Positions 1 through 8,100 of a stretch of 37,987 bases of DNA are shown piece after piece. Below the pieces are notes generated by a model. The model searched no databases. It saw nothing but the letters and a program-made list of their open reading frames with translations, and was not told the DNA's origin. Within the stretch, counting starts at the first letter, position 1, and each line of letters begins with the position of its first letter. The DNA is taken from assembly GCA_902475245.1 (NCBI GenBank), contig CABRYP010000024.1, positions 1 to 37,987 on the forward strand. The letters are read 5' to 3'. A program made the translations under genes and the position numbers. Source of the DNA: an uncultured Collinsella sp. Its GTDB lineage: Bacteria > Actinomycetota > Coriobacteriia > Coriobacteriales > Coriobacteriaceae.

Positions 1-2562
1 CACTTCAGTTTTTGGACGCTCGAAAGACCCGACGACGGTTCTTGGACGTATATAGAGAATCCTTTTTCGAGTGCTGTTTTAACGACAGAGCAATATTATG
101 TCCGCGCCATGGTGACCACGGACGTCAACTTCTATGACAAGGATGGCAACGTAAAGCAGGCTGCTACTCGACGCTATGAAAGCAACTTGCTTCAGCAGAA
201 AACGGCGGAAGGTAAAGATCCGACGTTCCTGTATTGCTATCCGCATCTCTATAAGGATAGGACGGTTAATACAAGGCCCTACGACGGAAAGGATGGTGAC
301 GTCAATCCCAGTCTGACACTCGAAGCCTCTCCGACCGATGCCGACATGGCCGTGCCTGGCTATAAGTTCCTGGGCTGGATTTCGACCGCCGAGGTTCAGA
401 AGGATTCTGACGTCTGGAAGTATATCTACGACGTCGCCGGCGACTCCTATGTGACGAGTGATCCGGATAAGGCAGAGCCGTATCTGGCGACCGACGAGTC
501 CAAGGTCACCCAGTGGCAGGATGCCTATCCCGTCTACGCAAAGTACGACGTCAGCTACACCACCAACCTGCATCGCGCAGGTTTTGAGGGTACGGACAAG
601 GTCAATGTGCCTAGCTACAACATCGCTCCCGTTATCAACGCGGACACCAATCCTGCTACGGCAACGGTGACCCCTGACGTTACGACGCCGGTTTATAAAG
701 CAGGCGGTGAGCTGTATAAGTTGCAGAAGGTTGAGATCGAGCTTCCGAACGGCGAGATCAAGACGCTTCCCTACGATGTGGAGCATGGTACTTGCTCTTA
801 TCCGGTGGAACCTGGCGGAGCCTATACATTCGTGGCGTACTATTCGCCGTTGGCGGTTGTGTACCACCTCAATGCCACGGATGTGGACGGCAAAGTTGCT
901 CAGCAAGACGATATGCTCGGCAACCTTAATGGCGGCATCCCGAAGCCTACTTATGACGTCAGCACTATCGATGCGGATACAGGCAAGTTCAACGTCTTCG
1001 TGGGCTGGACGGAAGCCGAGCCGGCACCTGGCAAGGGCTATGTCGCTTGGTCAGAGGGCATCCGTATGGTGAGTGCTTCTACCGTGGTCAAGGCCCCCAT
1101 GGAGCTGTACCCGGTCTACCGTCCCAACCTGGTTACCGTTCAATCGAACATTGACTCTAAACTTGCGAATCCCGATCTTGTCCGTAGCCTCGGCCGCACT
1201 GATTCCGGCGACCAGATTTCTCTTGAGGTCAAGGCCGCCGAGGAGGTTGAGGGCACTGACGGCACCAAGTACGACTTTGTCGGCTGGTCGCGCGATTATG
1301 TCAATGACGGGCAGTACACCCTGATGACTGACGATGAGAAGTATCCCCTCGAGGGCAGCGAGCCCTTTGAGAGCGTGACCTACACTGCGGTGTACAAGAA
1401 GACGCCGCTTAAAGTGCGCTATCACGACACCGAAGACAACGTCATCTACACCGCTACGGTAGACCCGAACGATACGAGTGTTCTGCGTGGCCAGGATGGC
1501 AATGCCGGCTTTGTTCAGACAGTTAAGGTGCCCAAGATGGACGAGAACGGCAACCCGGTCTATGACGACAAGGGTGAACCCGTCATGGAGCCAAAGGAAG
1601 TGGCCTACGATCCCGAAGCCTACTCCGCAATCGTCGCATTCCTGGGCGAGCGAGCGGATAGCAGCTTGAAGGAGTTGTTCTTGGAGTGGCAGTGGGTTAA
1701 TGGCGACAAAGCTGTGGCGTGGAGCGACTTCAAGGGTAAACCGGTTACAGCCAACATGGATTTGTATCCGGTGACGTATAAGGTCGTCGCTAACGACACA
1801 TCGGACGATGCGAGCCCTAAGAATGTGACCGGGCAGCTCAAGTGGTTGCTTGATCCCAATGCCGCGAACACGATAGATGACAAGAGCGATAAGGCGCCGT
1901 TCAAGGCTTGCTTTGCAAAGCCCTTCATGGGCACGCAACTGACGGTGCACGTTGACCGCGTGGGCTATGGTCTTCCTGGCCAGACTCCTGCGCCTGTCAA
2001 CGGGAAGTATGTCTCGCTTTACAGTTCGGGTTCAGGCGAGGGCTCGTTTGAGCTGACGAATCGTTTGGACTACAAGCTCACGGGCGACGGCACTCAGAGC
2101 GATGGCAATGCGGTGTTCGATTTCGCCGCTACGCATACGCTCAAGATCGTCAAGCAAACCCAGGATAGCTGGGCGAAGGGCAAGACGTTCCGCTTCAAGG
2201 TTTCCCGGGCCGGCATGGACGGCAACGCCTTGGAGGAGCGCACGGTTGAGGTAACGGTGTCATCGGATGCGCAGCTGAAGGACGGTTCCGCCTGGTACTC
2301 CGGCGCTATCGAGCTTGCGGTCCCGGCGGGTATCTACACCGTCGAGGAGGACTCAGCGTGGGCATGGCGCTACAGCAACCAAATCGGCGTCCCTGGCAAG
2401 CAGCCGGGCGATAAGGCGCAGGCGACTATCTCCGCTGCATCGAGCGCGAACGATGCCACGTTCACCTGCACGAACACGCGTGTGAACGACAAATGGATCG
2501 ACGGCAGCAATCGTGCCCATAACGTTTGGAGCAACGGCAACGTAGCAAAGAAGGAGGATTAG
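1..2562 (+). CDS. Repeat-containing secreted/surface protein, 5' truncated by the window edge
   Basis: The frame is open from base 1, so the N-terminus lies outside the window; 853 codons are visible. The protein has several Listeria-Bacteroides (InlB B-like) modules, each with an FxGW core (FLGWIS, FVGWTE, FVGWSR, FLEWQW) and ending in a YPVY/YTAVY-type strand. The last ~150 residues resemble the Ig/Cna-B-like stalk domains of Gram-positive adhesins (TLKIVKQTQ..., then GIYTVEEDSAW). It ends KKED with no sortase motif or membrane anchor, so it is either released or held by a partner. The next gene starts 1 bp after the stop, with its AAGGAGG ribosome site inside this gene, so the two are co-transcribed. 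The likely role is adhesion or cell-surface architecture; the ligand is unknown. Confidence 0.75.
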   Translation, partial: HFSFWTLERPDDGSWTYIENPFSSAVLTTEQYYVRAMVTTDVNFYDKDGNVKQAATRRYESNLLQQKTAEGKDPTFLYCYPHLYKDRTVNTRPYDGKDGDVNPSLTLEASPTDADMAVPGYKFLGWISTAEVQKDSDVWKYIYDVAGDSYVTSDPDKAEPYLATDESKVTQWQDAYPVYAKYDVSYTTNLHRAGFEGTDKVNVPSYNIAPVINADTNPATATVTPDVTTPVYKAGGELYKLQKVEIELPNGEIKTLPYDVEHGTCSYPVEPGGAYTFVAYYSPLAVVYHLNATDVDGKVAQQDDMLGNLNGGIPKPTYDVSTIDADTGKFNVFVGWTEAEPAPGKGYVAWSEGIRMVSASTVVKAPMELYPVYRPNLVTVQSNIDSKLANPDLVRSLGRTDSGDQISLEVKAAEEVEGTDGTKYDFVGWSRDYVNDGQYTLMTDDEKYPLEGSEPFESVTYTAVYKKTPLKVRYHDTEDNVIYTATVDPNDTSVLRGQDGNAGFVQTVKVPKMDENGNPVYDDKGEPVMEPKEVAYDPEAYSAIVAFLGERADSSLKELFLEWQWVNGDKAVAWSDFKGKPVTANMDLYPVTYKVVANDTSDDASPKNVTGQLKWLLDPNAANTIDDKSDKAPFKACFAKPFMGTQLTVHVDRVGYGLPGQTPAPVNGKYVSLYSSGSGEGSFELTNRLDYKLTGDGTQSDGNAVFDFAATHTLKIVKQTQDSWAKGKTFRFKVSRAGMDGNALEERTVEVTVSSDAQLKDGSAWYSGAIELAVPAGIYTVEEDSAWAWRYSNQIGVPGKQPGDKAQATISAASSANDATFTCTNTRVNDKWIDGSNRAHNVWSNGNVAKKED

Positions 2563-2563
2563 C

Positions 2564-3145
2564 ATGTCCAAGCGCAAGCGCATCATCGCCTTGCTGGTGG
2601 GGGTTATCCTCCTGGCCGGTACGGCAGGCACGTTGGCCTGGCTTTCGGTTACGGGCGTGCTGGTCAACCAGTTCGGCATCGGGTCGGTGACGCCATCGGT
2701 TCAGGAAACGCTCAACGGCAAAGTGAAAAGCGATGTCAAGACGAAGAACACGGGTACCGCGCCCGCCTATATTCGTGCTGCAGTGGATATCTACTGGCAG
2801 GACCAGGATGGCGCACGCCTGTGGGATGAGCCGAAGGAGGAGCCGAAGGGTGAGGCGGATTACGAGATTGCGTGGAGCGTGGCTGATGCCTCGGGCGCGA
2901 ACTCGGCTTATAACTGGGTTAAGGCGAGCGACGGGTTCTATTACTGGACGTCGCCCGTCGCTCCCGGCGCGGAAACCGGCGTGCTCATTAATAGGGTTAC
3001 CGAGCTCAAGGCAACCGAAGGTCGCAATCTTGTCGTGGATATCTCCACTCAGGCGGTCCAGGCGACGCCCGATGAGGCCGTGCACGACGCATGGGGTTGC
3101 TCGGTCGAGAATGACGTGCTGGTGCCGCCGCATGGAGGTGCGTAA
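2564..3145 (+). CDS. SipW-dependent-type signal peptide protein (TasA-operon-like)
   Basis: 193 residues. The N-terminus is basic (MSKRKR), followed by a hydrophobic stretch with the GTLAWLSVTG...NQFGIG pattern typical of alternate, SipW-type signal peptides on TasA/CalY-like exported proteins. The mature part is beta-rich, with an N-terminal strand typical of this group (VKTKNTGTAPAYIRAAVDIYW). There is no C-terminal anchor. It starts 1 bp after the large surface protein and ends 2 bp before the next gene, so all three belong to one operon. By family analogy it is an exported matrix or fibre subunit; no dedicated SipW peptidase is visible here and it may lie upstream of the window. Family assignment is fairly secure, function is inferred. 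Confidence 0.72.
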   Translation: MSKRKRIIALLVGVILLAGTAGTLAWLSVTGVLVNQFGIGSVTPSVQETLNGKVKSDVKTKNTGTAPAYIRAAVDIYWQDQDGARLWDEPKEEPKGEADYEIAWSVADASGANSAYNWVKASDGFYYWTSPVAPGAETGVLINRVTELKATEGRNLVVDISTQAVQATPDEAVHDAWGCSVENDVLVPPHGGA

Positions 3146-3147
3146 GT

Positions 3148-3846
3148 ATGGCGTTCCCGATTCGTAAAGGTGTTGCGCGCTCCTTGCGTTGCATGGTCGC
3201 GGCCATTTTCTGCGTGGTCGCGCTCGCTGTTCCCGCCCGTGCGTTTGCCGATACTCCCGCGATTGCCTATGACGGAAATGCGCGTCAGCTGACGGTCTCG
3301 GGGGCGACGGACTCCTCGGGGGAGCCCGATCTGTTTTTGGCCTTTAAAGATCTGATGCCTGGCGATGTGCGTGATCAGCAGATAGAGATTCGTGCCACGG
3401 GCGTAAAGTCCCAGGTGCGCGTGTTTGTGCGTGCCGTTGTCGATCACGAGACGGCACGCCTGCTGTCGCCCATTACCCTAACGGCGTCGGCGGGCGATGG
3501 CTCTGCAGGTTGGCTCCAGACAGGAACACCGGGCAGCGCGTTCGCTTATCCCACGCAAATCGCCACGTTTACGAGCGATGGCAGCACGGTGCTTAATTTG
3601 CAGCTAAACGTTCCGACATCGGTGGGCAACGAGGTTGCCGACGCAAACAAGACCATTCGCTGGGAGATTACCGCCGAGGACGATGGCGAGAAGATTCCCG
3701 TGCAGTCTGCTGACAGCAAGAAGCCCGGCTTGCTTGGTCTGGCGGCAACGGGCGACAACACGCTCACGTTGCTTTTGGTGTTGCTGACACTTGCAATCAT
3801 CGCATTTATAGCCGCACTTCTTTTGTCCCGGAGGGATAAGCGCTAG
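3148..3846 (+). CDS. TasA-like surface protein with LAATG sorting motif
   Basis: 232 residues. The N-terminus has a basic segment, a hydrophobic core and a probable signal peptidase site around PARAFA (residues 30-35). The body carries a DLMPGD motif near residue 68, as in TasA/camelysin-like proteins. The C-terminus has LAATGD (residues 198-203), a ~24-residue hydrophobic helix and a positive tail (SRRDKR), the layout of a cell-wall sorting signal. LAxTG is the motif reported for class E sortases of high-GC Gram-positives, so wall anchoring by such an enzyme is likely; no sortase gene is in this window. As last gene of the operon it may be the anchor for the two upstream exported proteins, which lack anchors of their own (inference). 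Confidence 0.72.
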   Translation: MAFPIRKGVARSLRCMVAAIFCVVALAVPARAFADTPAIAYDGNARQLTVSGATDSSGEPDLFLAFKDLMPGDVRDQQIEIRATGVKSQVRVFVRAVVDHETARLLSPITLTASAGDGSAGWLQTGTPGSAFAYPTQIATFTSDGSTVLNLQLNVPTSVGNEVADANKTIRWEITAEDDGEKIPVQSADSKKPGLLGLAATGDNTLTLLLVLLTLAIIAFIAALLLSRRDKR

Positions 3847-3865
3847 GTTCATCTTCTAAACGCAA

Positions 3866-3992
3866 CGCCCTCCCGGGCGGCGGGCACGAAGTTCCCTGCT
3901 CTACAGTCCTGCGCAAGACGAAGGCCACATTAAGTGGCCTTCTTTGCGTGCGGAACTCGCGATGAACTTCGAGCCCGCCGCTCGGGAGGGCG
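3866..3992. repeat. Long hairpin element 1 (arm family A)
   Basis: Arms 3866-3894 and 3964-3992 pair at 27 of 29 positions, and the inner 69 bp continue as an imperfect stem closing on the perfect 23-bp hairpin at 3920-3942 (GAAGGCCAC, loop ATTAA, GTGGCCTTC). The core is an inverted copy of the core of the element at 4401-4530, but the outer arms have a different sequence. It may also end transcription of the surface operon. Confidence 0.7.
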
Positions 3993-4020
3993 CCCCTTTA
4001 TTGACGGAAGGCCTAATAAG

Positions 4021-4317
4021 CGGATATTCCATGCCCGGATGTATTCAGAGCGGGACGGGCTTTCCGGATGGGCGGTGTTTCGGAAAGTGTGTCCCAGAAT
4101 CGGCGCTCAGAGTGGTCCCCACTTTCCGGTTGATGTCTTGTCCGGAAACTATGTCCCGGAATTAAGGCTTGGAATGGGATGCACTTTCCGGTTGAGAGCC
4201 TTAGCGGAAAGTGCGACCCGGAATTTACTCTTGAAGTGGGATGCGCTTTCCCAACAGGCCCTCAAGCGGAAACTGCGTCCCATTCCGAAGGCAGATTCCG
4301 GGACACACTTTCCGAAT
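4021..4317. repeat. BIME-like array of about ten alternating 20-bp units
   Basis: Degenerate copies of CGGAAAGTGTGTCCCGGAAT occur with strictly alternating orientation. Forward copies lie near 4021, 4081, 4142, 4205 and 4266; inverted copies near 4047, 4111, 4171, 4233 and 4296. Start-to-start spacing is 26-34 bp, giving a pair period of about 60 bp. Neighbouring units can pair as small hairpins in either register. The outermost copies are the most degraded. This matches the layout of REP/BIME clusters, though the unit sequence is not one I recognise. Confidence 0.68.
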
Positions 4318-4322
4318 ACAAA

Positions 4323-4345
4323 GAAGGCCACTTAATGTGGCCTTC
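4323..4345. repeat. Isolated mini-hairpin, inverted copy of the element-1 core
   Basis: GAAGGCCAC, loop TTAAT, GTGGCCTTC: a perfect 9-bp stem. It is the reverse complement of 3920-3942, and the match extends a few bases outward (CAAA on the left). With 3920-3942 it brackets the alternating array in inverted orientation. A third, slightly diverged copy is the tip of element 2 (about 4452-4474). Confidence 0.7.
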
Positions 4346-4400
4346 AACTTATATATGTTCAGCGGATACCCCCATGACAAGCCGTGCTCCAACAACAAGG

Positions 4401-4530
4401 CGTCTGTCCGGGCGGAGGCATATAAGGTTCATCGCGAGTTCCGCACGCAAAGGGGGCCACTTAATGTGGCTCCCGTCTTGCGCAGGACTGTCCGAGCAGG
4501 GAACCTTATATGCCTCCGCCCGGACAGACG
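4401..4530. repeat. Long hairpin element 2 (arm family B)
   Basis: Arms 4401-4430 and 4501-4530 are a perfect 30-bp inverted repeat (outer end CGTCTGTCCGGGCGGAGGCA). The inner 70 bp are an inverted, about 90% identical copy of the core of element 1 and form an imperfect stem tipped by the GGCCAC/GTGGC hairpin. The element lies just after the stop codon of the LtaS-like gene on the minus strand and could serve as its 3' end structure. Confidence 0.75.
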
Positions 4531-4550
4531 TTTCAGTTATGAGCGACCCG

Positions 4551-6851
4551 CTACTTGATCTTGGTCGTACCCGGTGCCAGGTTGGGATCGGTCTCGTTGG
4601 CCTCGGTCTGGAAGTGCTCGGTGTACACGTTCTTGCCGTCGCGGAACATCTCGTAGTACTGCATCTTGGCGTAATCCTCGCGTGCTTTGGTGGCGGCTGC
4701 TGCGGCGGCGTCGTCACCGGTGACGTTGGAGGAAAGCGCCCAGCGCAGACTGGCGTCCTCGTAGCCCACCGAGTTGATGGCGGGCAGCGACTCGCGCAGC
4801 GTCATGTGCGCCTTCTGGTAGTCGGTCAGCGGTGCGCCGATCAGCTGCATGAGCTGGGTAGACAGGTAGTTGGTGGACAGGTCGTCGACCTCGCTCGTTT
4901 GGTCGCAGCCGGCAACGTCGTAGTTGGCCCAGATGATGTAGTCGGTCTGCCACAGACGTTCCTGGTGCGTGGCATCGTCCTCGCCGGTAAACCACTTATC
5001 GTTGAACTTGGACGGGAAGAACGGCTGGTGGTCGCCCCAGAACACCACGACCACCTTACGGTCGAGCTTGCTCAGGGCGTTGAGGAAGTAGCGCAGCGCC
5101 TGGTCGGACTGCTCGATGCACGAGACGTACTCGTCGACATCGGACAGTGTGCCGTCCTCGACGGTCTTGGCGTCCAGGTCGGTCGTGTCGATGTTCAGGT
5201 GCATCTGCTTGTCGACCGGCAGCAGGCCCGTGTCGTAGCCCGAGTGGTTCTGCATGGTCACGTCGAAGATAAACTGCGGATCGGCGTTCTGGTCGAGCAG
5301 CTCAAGAATCTTGTCGTAGGTAGCCTGGTCGGTCACCATGCCGCGCAGGGTGTCGGCTCCCTGGAAGTCGTTGATGGACAGGAACTGGTCAAAGCCAAAG
5401 TCCTTGTAGACGTTCTCGCGGTTCCAGTTGGTTGCGTGGTTGGGGTGCATGGCCGTGGTGGAATATCCGAGCGATTTGAACTGCTCTGCCAGGTTCCCGG
5501 TCGTCTCCATGTTGTAGATGGTGTAGGGGTACACGCCCGAGCCCAGGTTGGCCATGGAGTTGCCGGTCATAAACTCAAACTCGGTATTGGCGGTACCGCC
5601 GCCGTAGGCGCTCACATAGAGCTTGCCGCGGCTGAGGCAGTTGGACAGGTTCTTAAAGTACTGCGGGCCCTCGTAGCCGGCGCGCATGTTCTGGTAGATC
5701 GACAGATCCGAGAAGGTCTCGTTCATGATGGCGATGACCGTGGGCTTCTCGCTGTCGAATTGCTCCTTTGCGGCGGTGCGCTCGTCACTCTTGGCGGCAT
5801 CGGACTTGTCGTAGGCCTTGGCGTACTTTTTGAGCGTGGCCTTGGCATCGTCGACGGAGTAGTCGGCGGGCTTGGGCGGCTTAATGGACTGCGCTGCACT
5901 AATAAAGGCAGGCAGATAGCCCTCGCGCCAGTAGCTCTCGAGCGGGCGCCAGGTGTAGACGGTGATGCCGAGGGTGTTGTAGTAGTCGATGAGCGTGACA
6001 TGCGCGGTCACGCCGCCCAGGCACAGCACGGCGACGAGCAGGTTGGTGAGCAGCATGCGCTTGGCGTTGGCGGCTCCCTTCTGGCGATGCGGCGCGACCA
6101 GGCCGGCGTACTCGCACAGCAGCATGGCGATGGCGGTAAAGCCCATGGACAGCACGCAGAACAGCGAGATGGAGAAGGTGTAGCCGGTGCCGGCGACCGC
6201 GGCGGCGGTGGAGATGGCCGAAAGGTCGCCCGGCTGGATGGGCATGGATTTAAATGTGATGACGAAGAACTCGGCAATGCCCAGGACAAAGAGGGCAAAG
6301 GCCAGGACGGCGGGAGCTGCGCCGTGGCGCTGGAATAGGAAGAACAAGCCGACCATGAGCGTGGTGATGATGGCCCACTCGAGCAGGATGCACAGGGGGT
6401 AGACCCAGGTAAAGTCGTGGTTGGACGAGACCTCCATGCCCAGCAGCGCAAAGACGCCGGCGAGCAGCAGGCACAAGACGGCGGCGACGAGCGGTTTGCC
6501 CACAAAGGCGCCGCGCAGGCGGGCGAGCTTGCCAGTGGGGGCGGGAGCGTCGGGCTCGGCGAACGCAAAGACGCGCGGGGCGATGCGGTCGCGGGCGATG
6601 CTGGCCCAAGCGCAGCCGGTGAGGATGGCGTTGGTCAGGATGAGCATCACAAAGGCGAGCGGCTCGTTTTGGGCGACGAGGCCAATAGCGCCCCAGACGG
6701 TCAAAAAGAGCTGGAACAGGCCGAAGGCGACGCTCCACCCAAGAGCGCTTTTGGCAACGGTGCCCGACTGAGCGCGAATGGCCTTGGCCTCGCGCAAGAC
6801 AAGGTAGACGGTCGCCGCAAGACCGACGAGCGAGATGGCGGCTGCGAACAT
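4551..6851 (-). CDS. LTA synthase family / phosphoglycerol transferase-type sulfatase-fold membrane protein
   Basis: 766 residues from the ATG at 6851. I prefer this start because GAGGAG lies 7 bp upstream; a GTG at 6866 would add five residues. The first ~300 residues hold several membrane helices, followed by an extracytoplasmic alkaline-phosphatase-superfamily domain. Visible motifs are IMNETFSD (E378, metal ligand), GGGTANTEF with the likely nucleophile T420, the MHPNHATNWNRE segment, TMQNHSGYD, and FWGDHQPF (D607, H608, metal ligands). This is the full metal and nucleophile set of LtaS/MdoB-type enzymes, which move glycerol-phosphate or similar groups from lipid donors to envelope polymers. 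The exact acceptor cannot be read from sequence. It is monocistronic, divergent from the nitroreductase, and ends in the structured block at 3847-4550. Confidence 0.82.
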   Translation of the reverse strand: MFAAAISLVGLAATVYLVLREAKAIRAQSGTVAKSALGWSVAFGLFQLFLTVWGAIGLVAQNEPLAFVMLILTNAILTGCAWASIARDRIAPRVFAFAEPDAPAPTGKLARLRGAFVGKPLVAAVLCLLLAGVFALLGMEVSSNHDFTWVYPLCILLEWAIITTLMVGLFFLFQRHGAAPAVLAFALFVLGIAEFFVITFKSMPIQPGDLSAISTAAAVAGTGYTFSISLFCVLSMGFTAIAMLLCEYAGLVAPHRQKGAANAKRMLLTNLLVAVLCLGGVTAHVTLIDYYNTLGITVYTWRPLESYWREGYLPAFISAAQSIKPPKPADYSVDDAKATLKKYAKAYDKSDAAKSDERTAAKEQFDSEKPTVIAIMNETFSDLSIYQNMRAGYEGPQYFKNLSNCLSRGKLYVSAYGGGTANTEFEFMTGNSMANLGSGVYPYTIYNMETTGNLAEQFKSLGYSTTAMHPNHATNWNRENVYKDFGFDQFLSINDFQGADTLRGMVTDQATYDKILELLDQNADPQFIFDVTMQNHSGYDTGLLPVDKQMHLNIDTTDLDAKTVEDGTLSDVDEYVSCIEQSDQALRYFLNALSKLDRKVVVVFWGDHQPFFPSKFNDKWFTGEDDATHQERLWQTDYIIWANYDVAGCDQTSEVDDLSTNYLSTQLMQLIGAPLTDYQKAHMTLRESLPAINSVGYEDASLRWALSSNVTGDDAAAAAATKAREDYAKMQYYEMFRDGKNVYTEHFQTEANETDPNLAPGTTKIK

Positions 6852-7065
6852 GCTGAGACTCCTCACAAACTTAAAACCTACGAAAGCGGGGGTTTACCCG
6901 ATTGTTACCAAGATATGCGCTGCAATTGGTGGCTGCGCACAACAACCAGCCATATTAACGCGCACGTGTGGCGGTGTGGCGCAATGTAGTGGCGACCTGC
7001 GCGATAATGGACGGGAATTACACGGAAACGTAAAGGCTTCTTAAAGAAATGGCGAGGGTAGGGCG

Positions 7066-7941
7066 ATGAGCGAGCAGGTTTGTATGACAGGCGCCGAGTG
7101 CTGCGGCGGTGCTGCGGGCGTGGATACGTGCGGCTATCCGGTCGAGACTACGGGCAACACGGTGCTGGACATCTTGGAGCATCGCTCGTCTACGCGTGCC
7201 TTCGCGCGTGATGATGACGACCGTCCCGTGGCGGTGACCGACGAGCAGCGGGCAGCGATTTTGCATGCGGCGAGTCGCGCGCCGTCGGCGGGCGCCATGA
7301 TGATGTATTCCATCGTGAGCATTCGCGAGCAGGCCACATTGGACCGCCTCGCCGACCTGTGCGATCACCAGCCCATGATCGCCAAGGCGCCCTGGGCACT
7401 TATATTTGTGGTCGATTATGCCAAGTGGATCGATCTGTTTGAGCACGTGGGCTGCTTTGAGCCCGAGTTTGTCGAGCGCACGGGCAAGGCGCCCCGCCGC
7501 GCGCCGGGTTTGGGCGACTTTGCCATCGCGGCCCAGGACGCCGTGATCGCCGCGCAAAACGCCGTGGTCGCCGCCGAGGCCCTGGGGCTGGGGAGCTGCT
7601 ACATCGGCGACATCGTCGAGAATGCCGAGGAAGTTGCCGAACTGCTCGATCTGCCGCCCTATACCATGCCGCTGTCGATGCTCATCATCGGCACGCCTCG
7701 CAAAGAGCGCCCGGCAATCGCGCATCCCGTGGTGAACCTGGTGCACGAGGAGCGCTACTGCCGTGCGGATGCCGCGACTATGGATGCGCAGGTGGCCGAG
7801 ATGGATGCGATGTTTCGCCCGCACGCCCGCGAGGTGGGGGAGCGCGTCGTGGATATCTACACCCGCAAGCACACGAGCCCCTTTATGGCCGAGATGAGCC
7901 GCTCCATGGAGTGGTGGTTCAAAAACTGGCTCGGAAAATGA
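7066..7941 (+). CDS. Nitroreductase family FMN oxidoreductase
   Basis: 291 residues. RSSTRAF near residue 41 and SRAPSAGAMM are the FMN-binding segments of the nitroreductase fold; GLGSCYIGDIVEN near residue 183 is the usual second FMN and dimer region. The family uses NAD(P)H to reduce nitro compounds, quinones or flavins. The protein is longer than the usual 200-250 residues: a Cys-rich N-terminal lead (CMTGAECCGG) and a ~50-residue C-terminal tail are extra. The N-terminal cysteines could bind a metal but do not form a ferredoxin CxxCxxC pattern. The start has an upstream GAGGGTAGGG. A perfect-looking palindrome follows directly at 7943. Family is secure, substrate unknown. Confidence 0.83.
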   Translation: MSEQVCMTGAECCGGAAGVDTCGYPVETTGNTVLDILEHRSSTRAFARDDDDRPVAVTDEQRAAILHAASRAPSAGAMMMYSIVSIREQATLDRLADLCDHQPMIAKAPWALIFVVDYAKWIDLFEHVGCFEPEFVERTGKAPRRAPGLGDFAIAAQDAVIAAQNAVVAAEALGLGSCYIGDIVENAEEVAELLDLPPYTMPLSMLIIGTPRKERPAIAHPVVNLVHEERYCRADAATMDAQVAEMDAMFRPHAREVGERVVDIYTRKHTSPFMAEMSRSMEWWFKNWLGK

Positions 7942-7942
7942 C

Positions 7943-7977
7943 GAATGTGACAAGGGGACAGTCCCTTTGTCACATTC
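7943..7977. repeat. Palindromic repeat, copy 1 (REP/terminator-like)
   Basis: 35-bp palindrome with 17-bp arms around a single A (left arm GAATGTGACAAGGGGAC, one G-T pair). It begins 1 bp after the nitroreductase stop. A copy with a perfect 15-bp stem occurs at 34606-34636, 27 kb away, so this is a dispersed element. It lacks a strong T-tract. Confidence 0.7.
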
Positions 7978-8038
7978 CATATCACCGCGGTGGCCTAAAG
8001 ACTGTATAAATCTTTATCTAGCTGGGAAAACGGTGCCA

Positions 8039-8065
8039 TTCAAACATGGGCCGATTACCTATAAT
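8039..8065 (+). promoter_or_regulatory. Possible promoter for kup
   Basis: TATAAT at 8060-8065 is a perfect -10 box; a weak -35 (TTCAAA, 8039-8044) lies 15 bp upstream. It sits about 35 bp before the kup start. No c-di-AMP (ydaO) riboswitch core is visible in this leader. Confidence 0.4.
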
Positions 8066-8100
8066 CCCTTCGAACATTAAAGTTGGGAGGAAACCGGCTT

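Larger units (their letters stand above)
3847..4550. repeat. Structured intergenic block between convergent genes (no protein gene)
   Basis: About 700 bp lie between the 3' ends of the LAATG surface gene (+) and the LtaS-like gene (-). Almost all of it is hairpin-forming repeat: element 1 (3866-3992), an array of alternating 20-bp units (4021-4317), a mini-hairpin (4323-4345) and element 2 (4401-4530). Short frames that cross it only translate the repeats. Placement in the shared 3' untranslated region of two convergent genes is typical of REP/BIME elements. No transposase is present. Confidence 0.75.

Noticed and set aside
4021..4317. CRISPR array
   Set aside because: Units alternate in orientation, are degenerate, have ~10-bp gaps instead of ~30-bp unique spacers, and no cas genes are near.
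3934..4345. Several short overlapping frames on both strands in the structured block (up to ~130 codons)
   Set aside because: Their translations just repeat the short DNA units in different frames, there are no ribosome sites, and they overlap each other on both strands.
4179..6338. 719-codon open frame antisense to the LtaS-like gene
   Set aside because: High-GC shadow frame: the minus-strand protein has clear catalytic motifs; this one is low-complexity Val/Gly/Leu-rich and has no family features.
7978..8100. c-di-AMP (ydaO) riboswitch before kup
   Set aside because: Such switches often precede K+ transporter genes, but the leader is short and shows none of the conserved core sequence.
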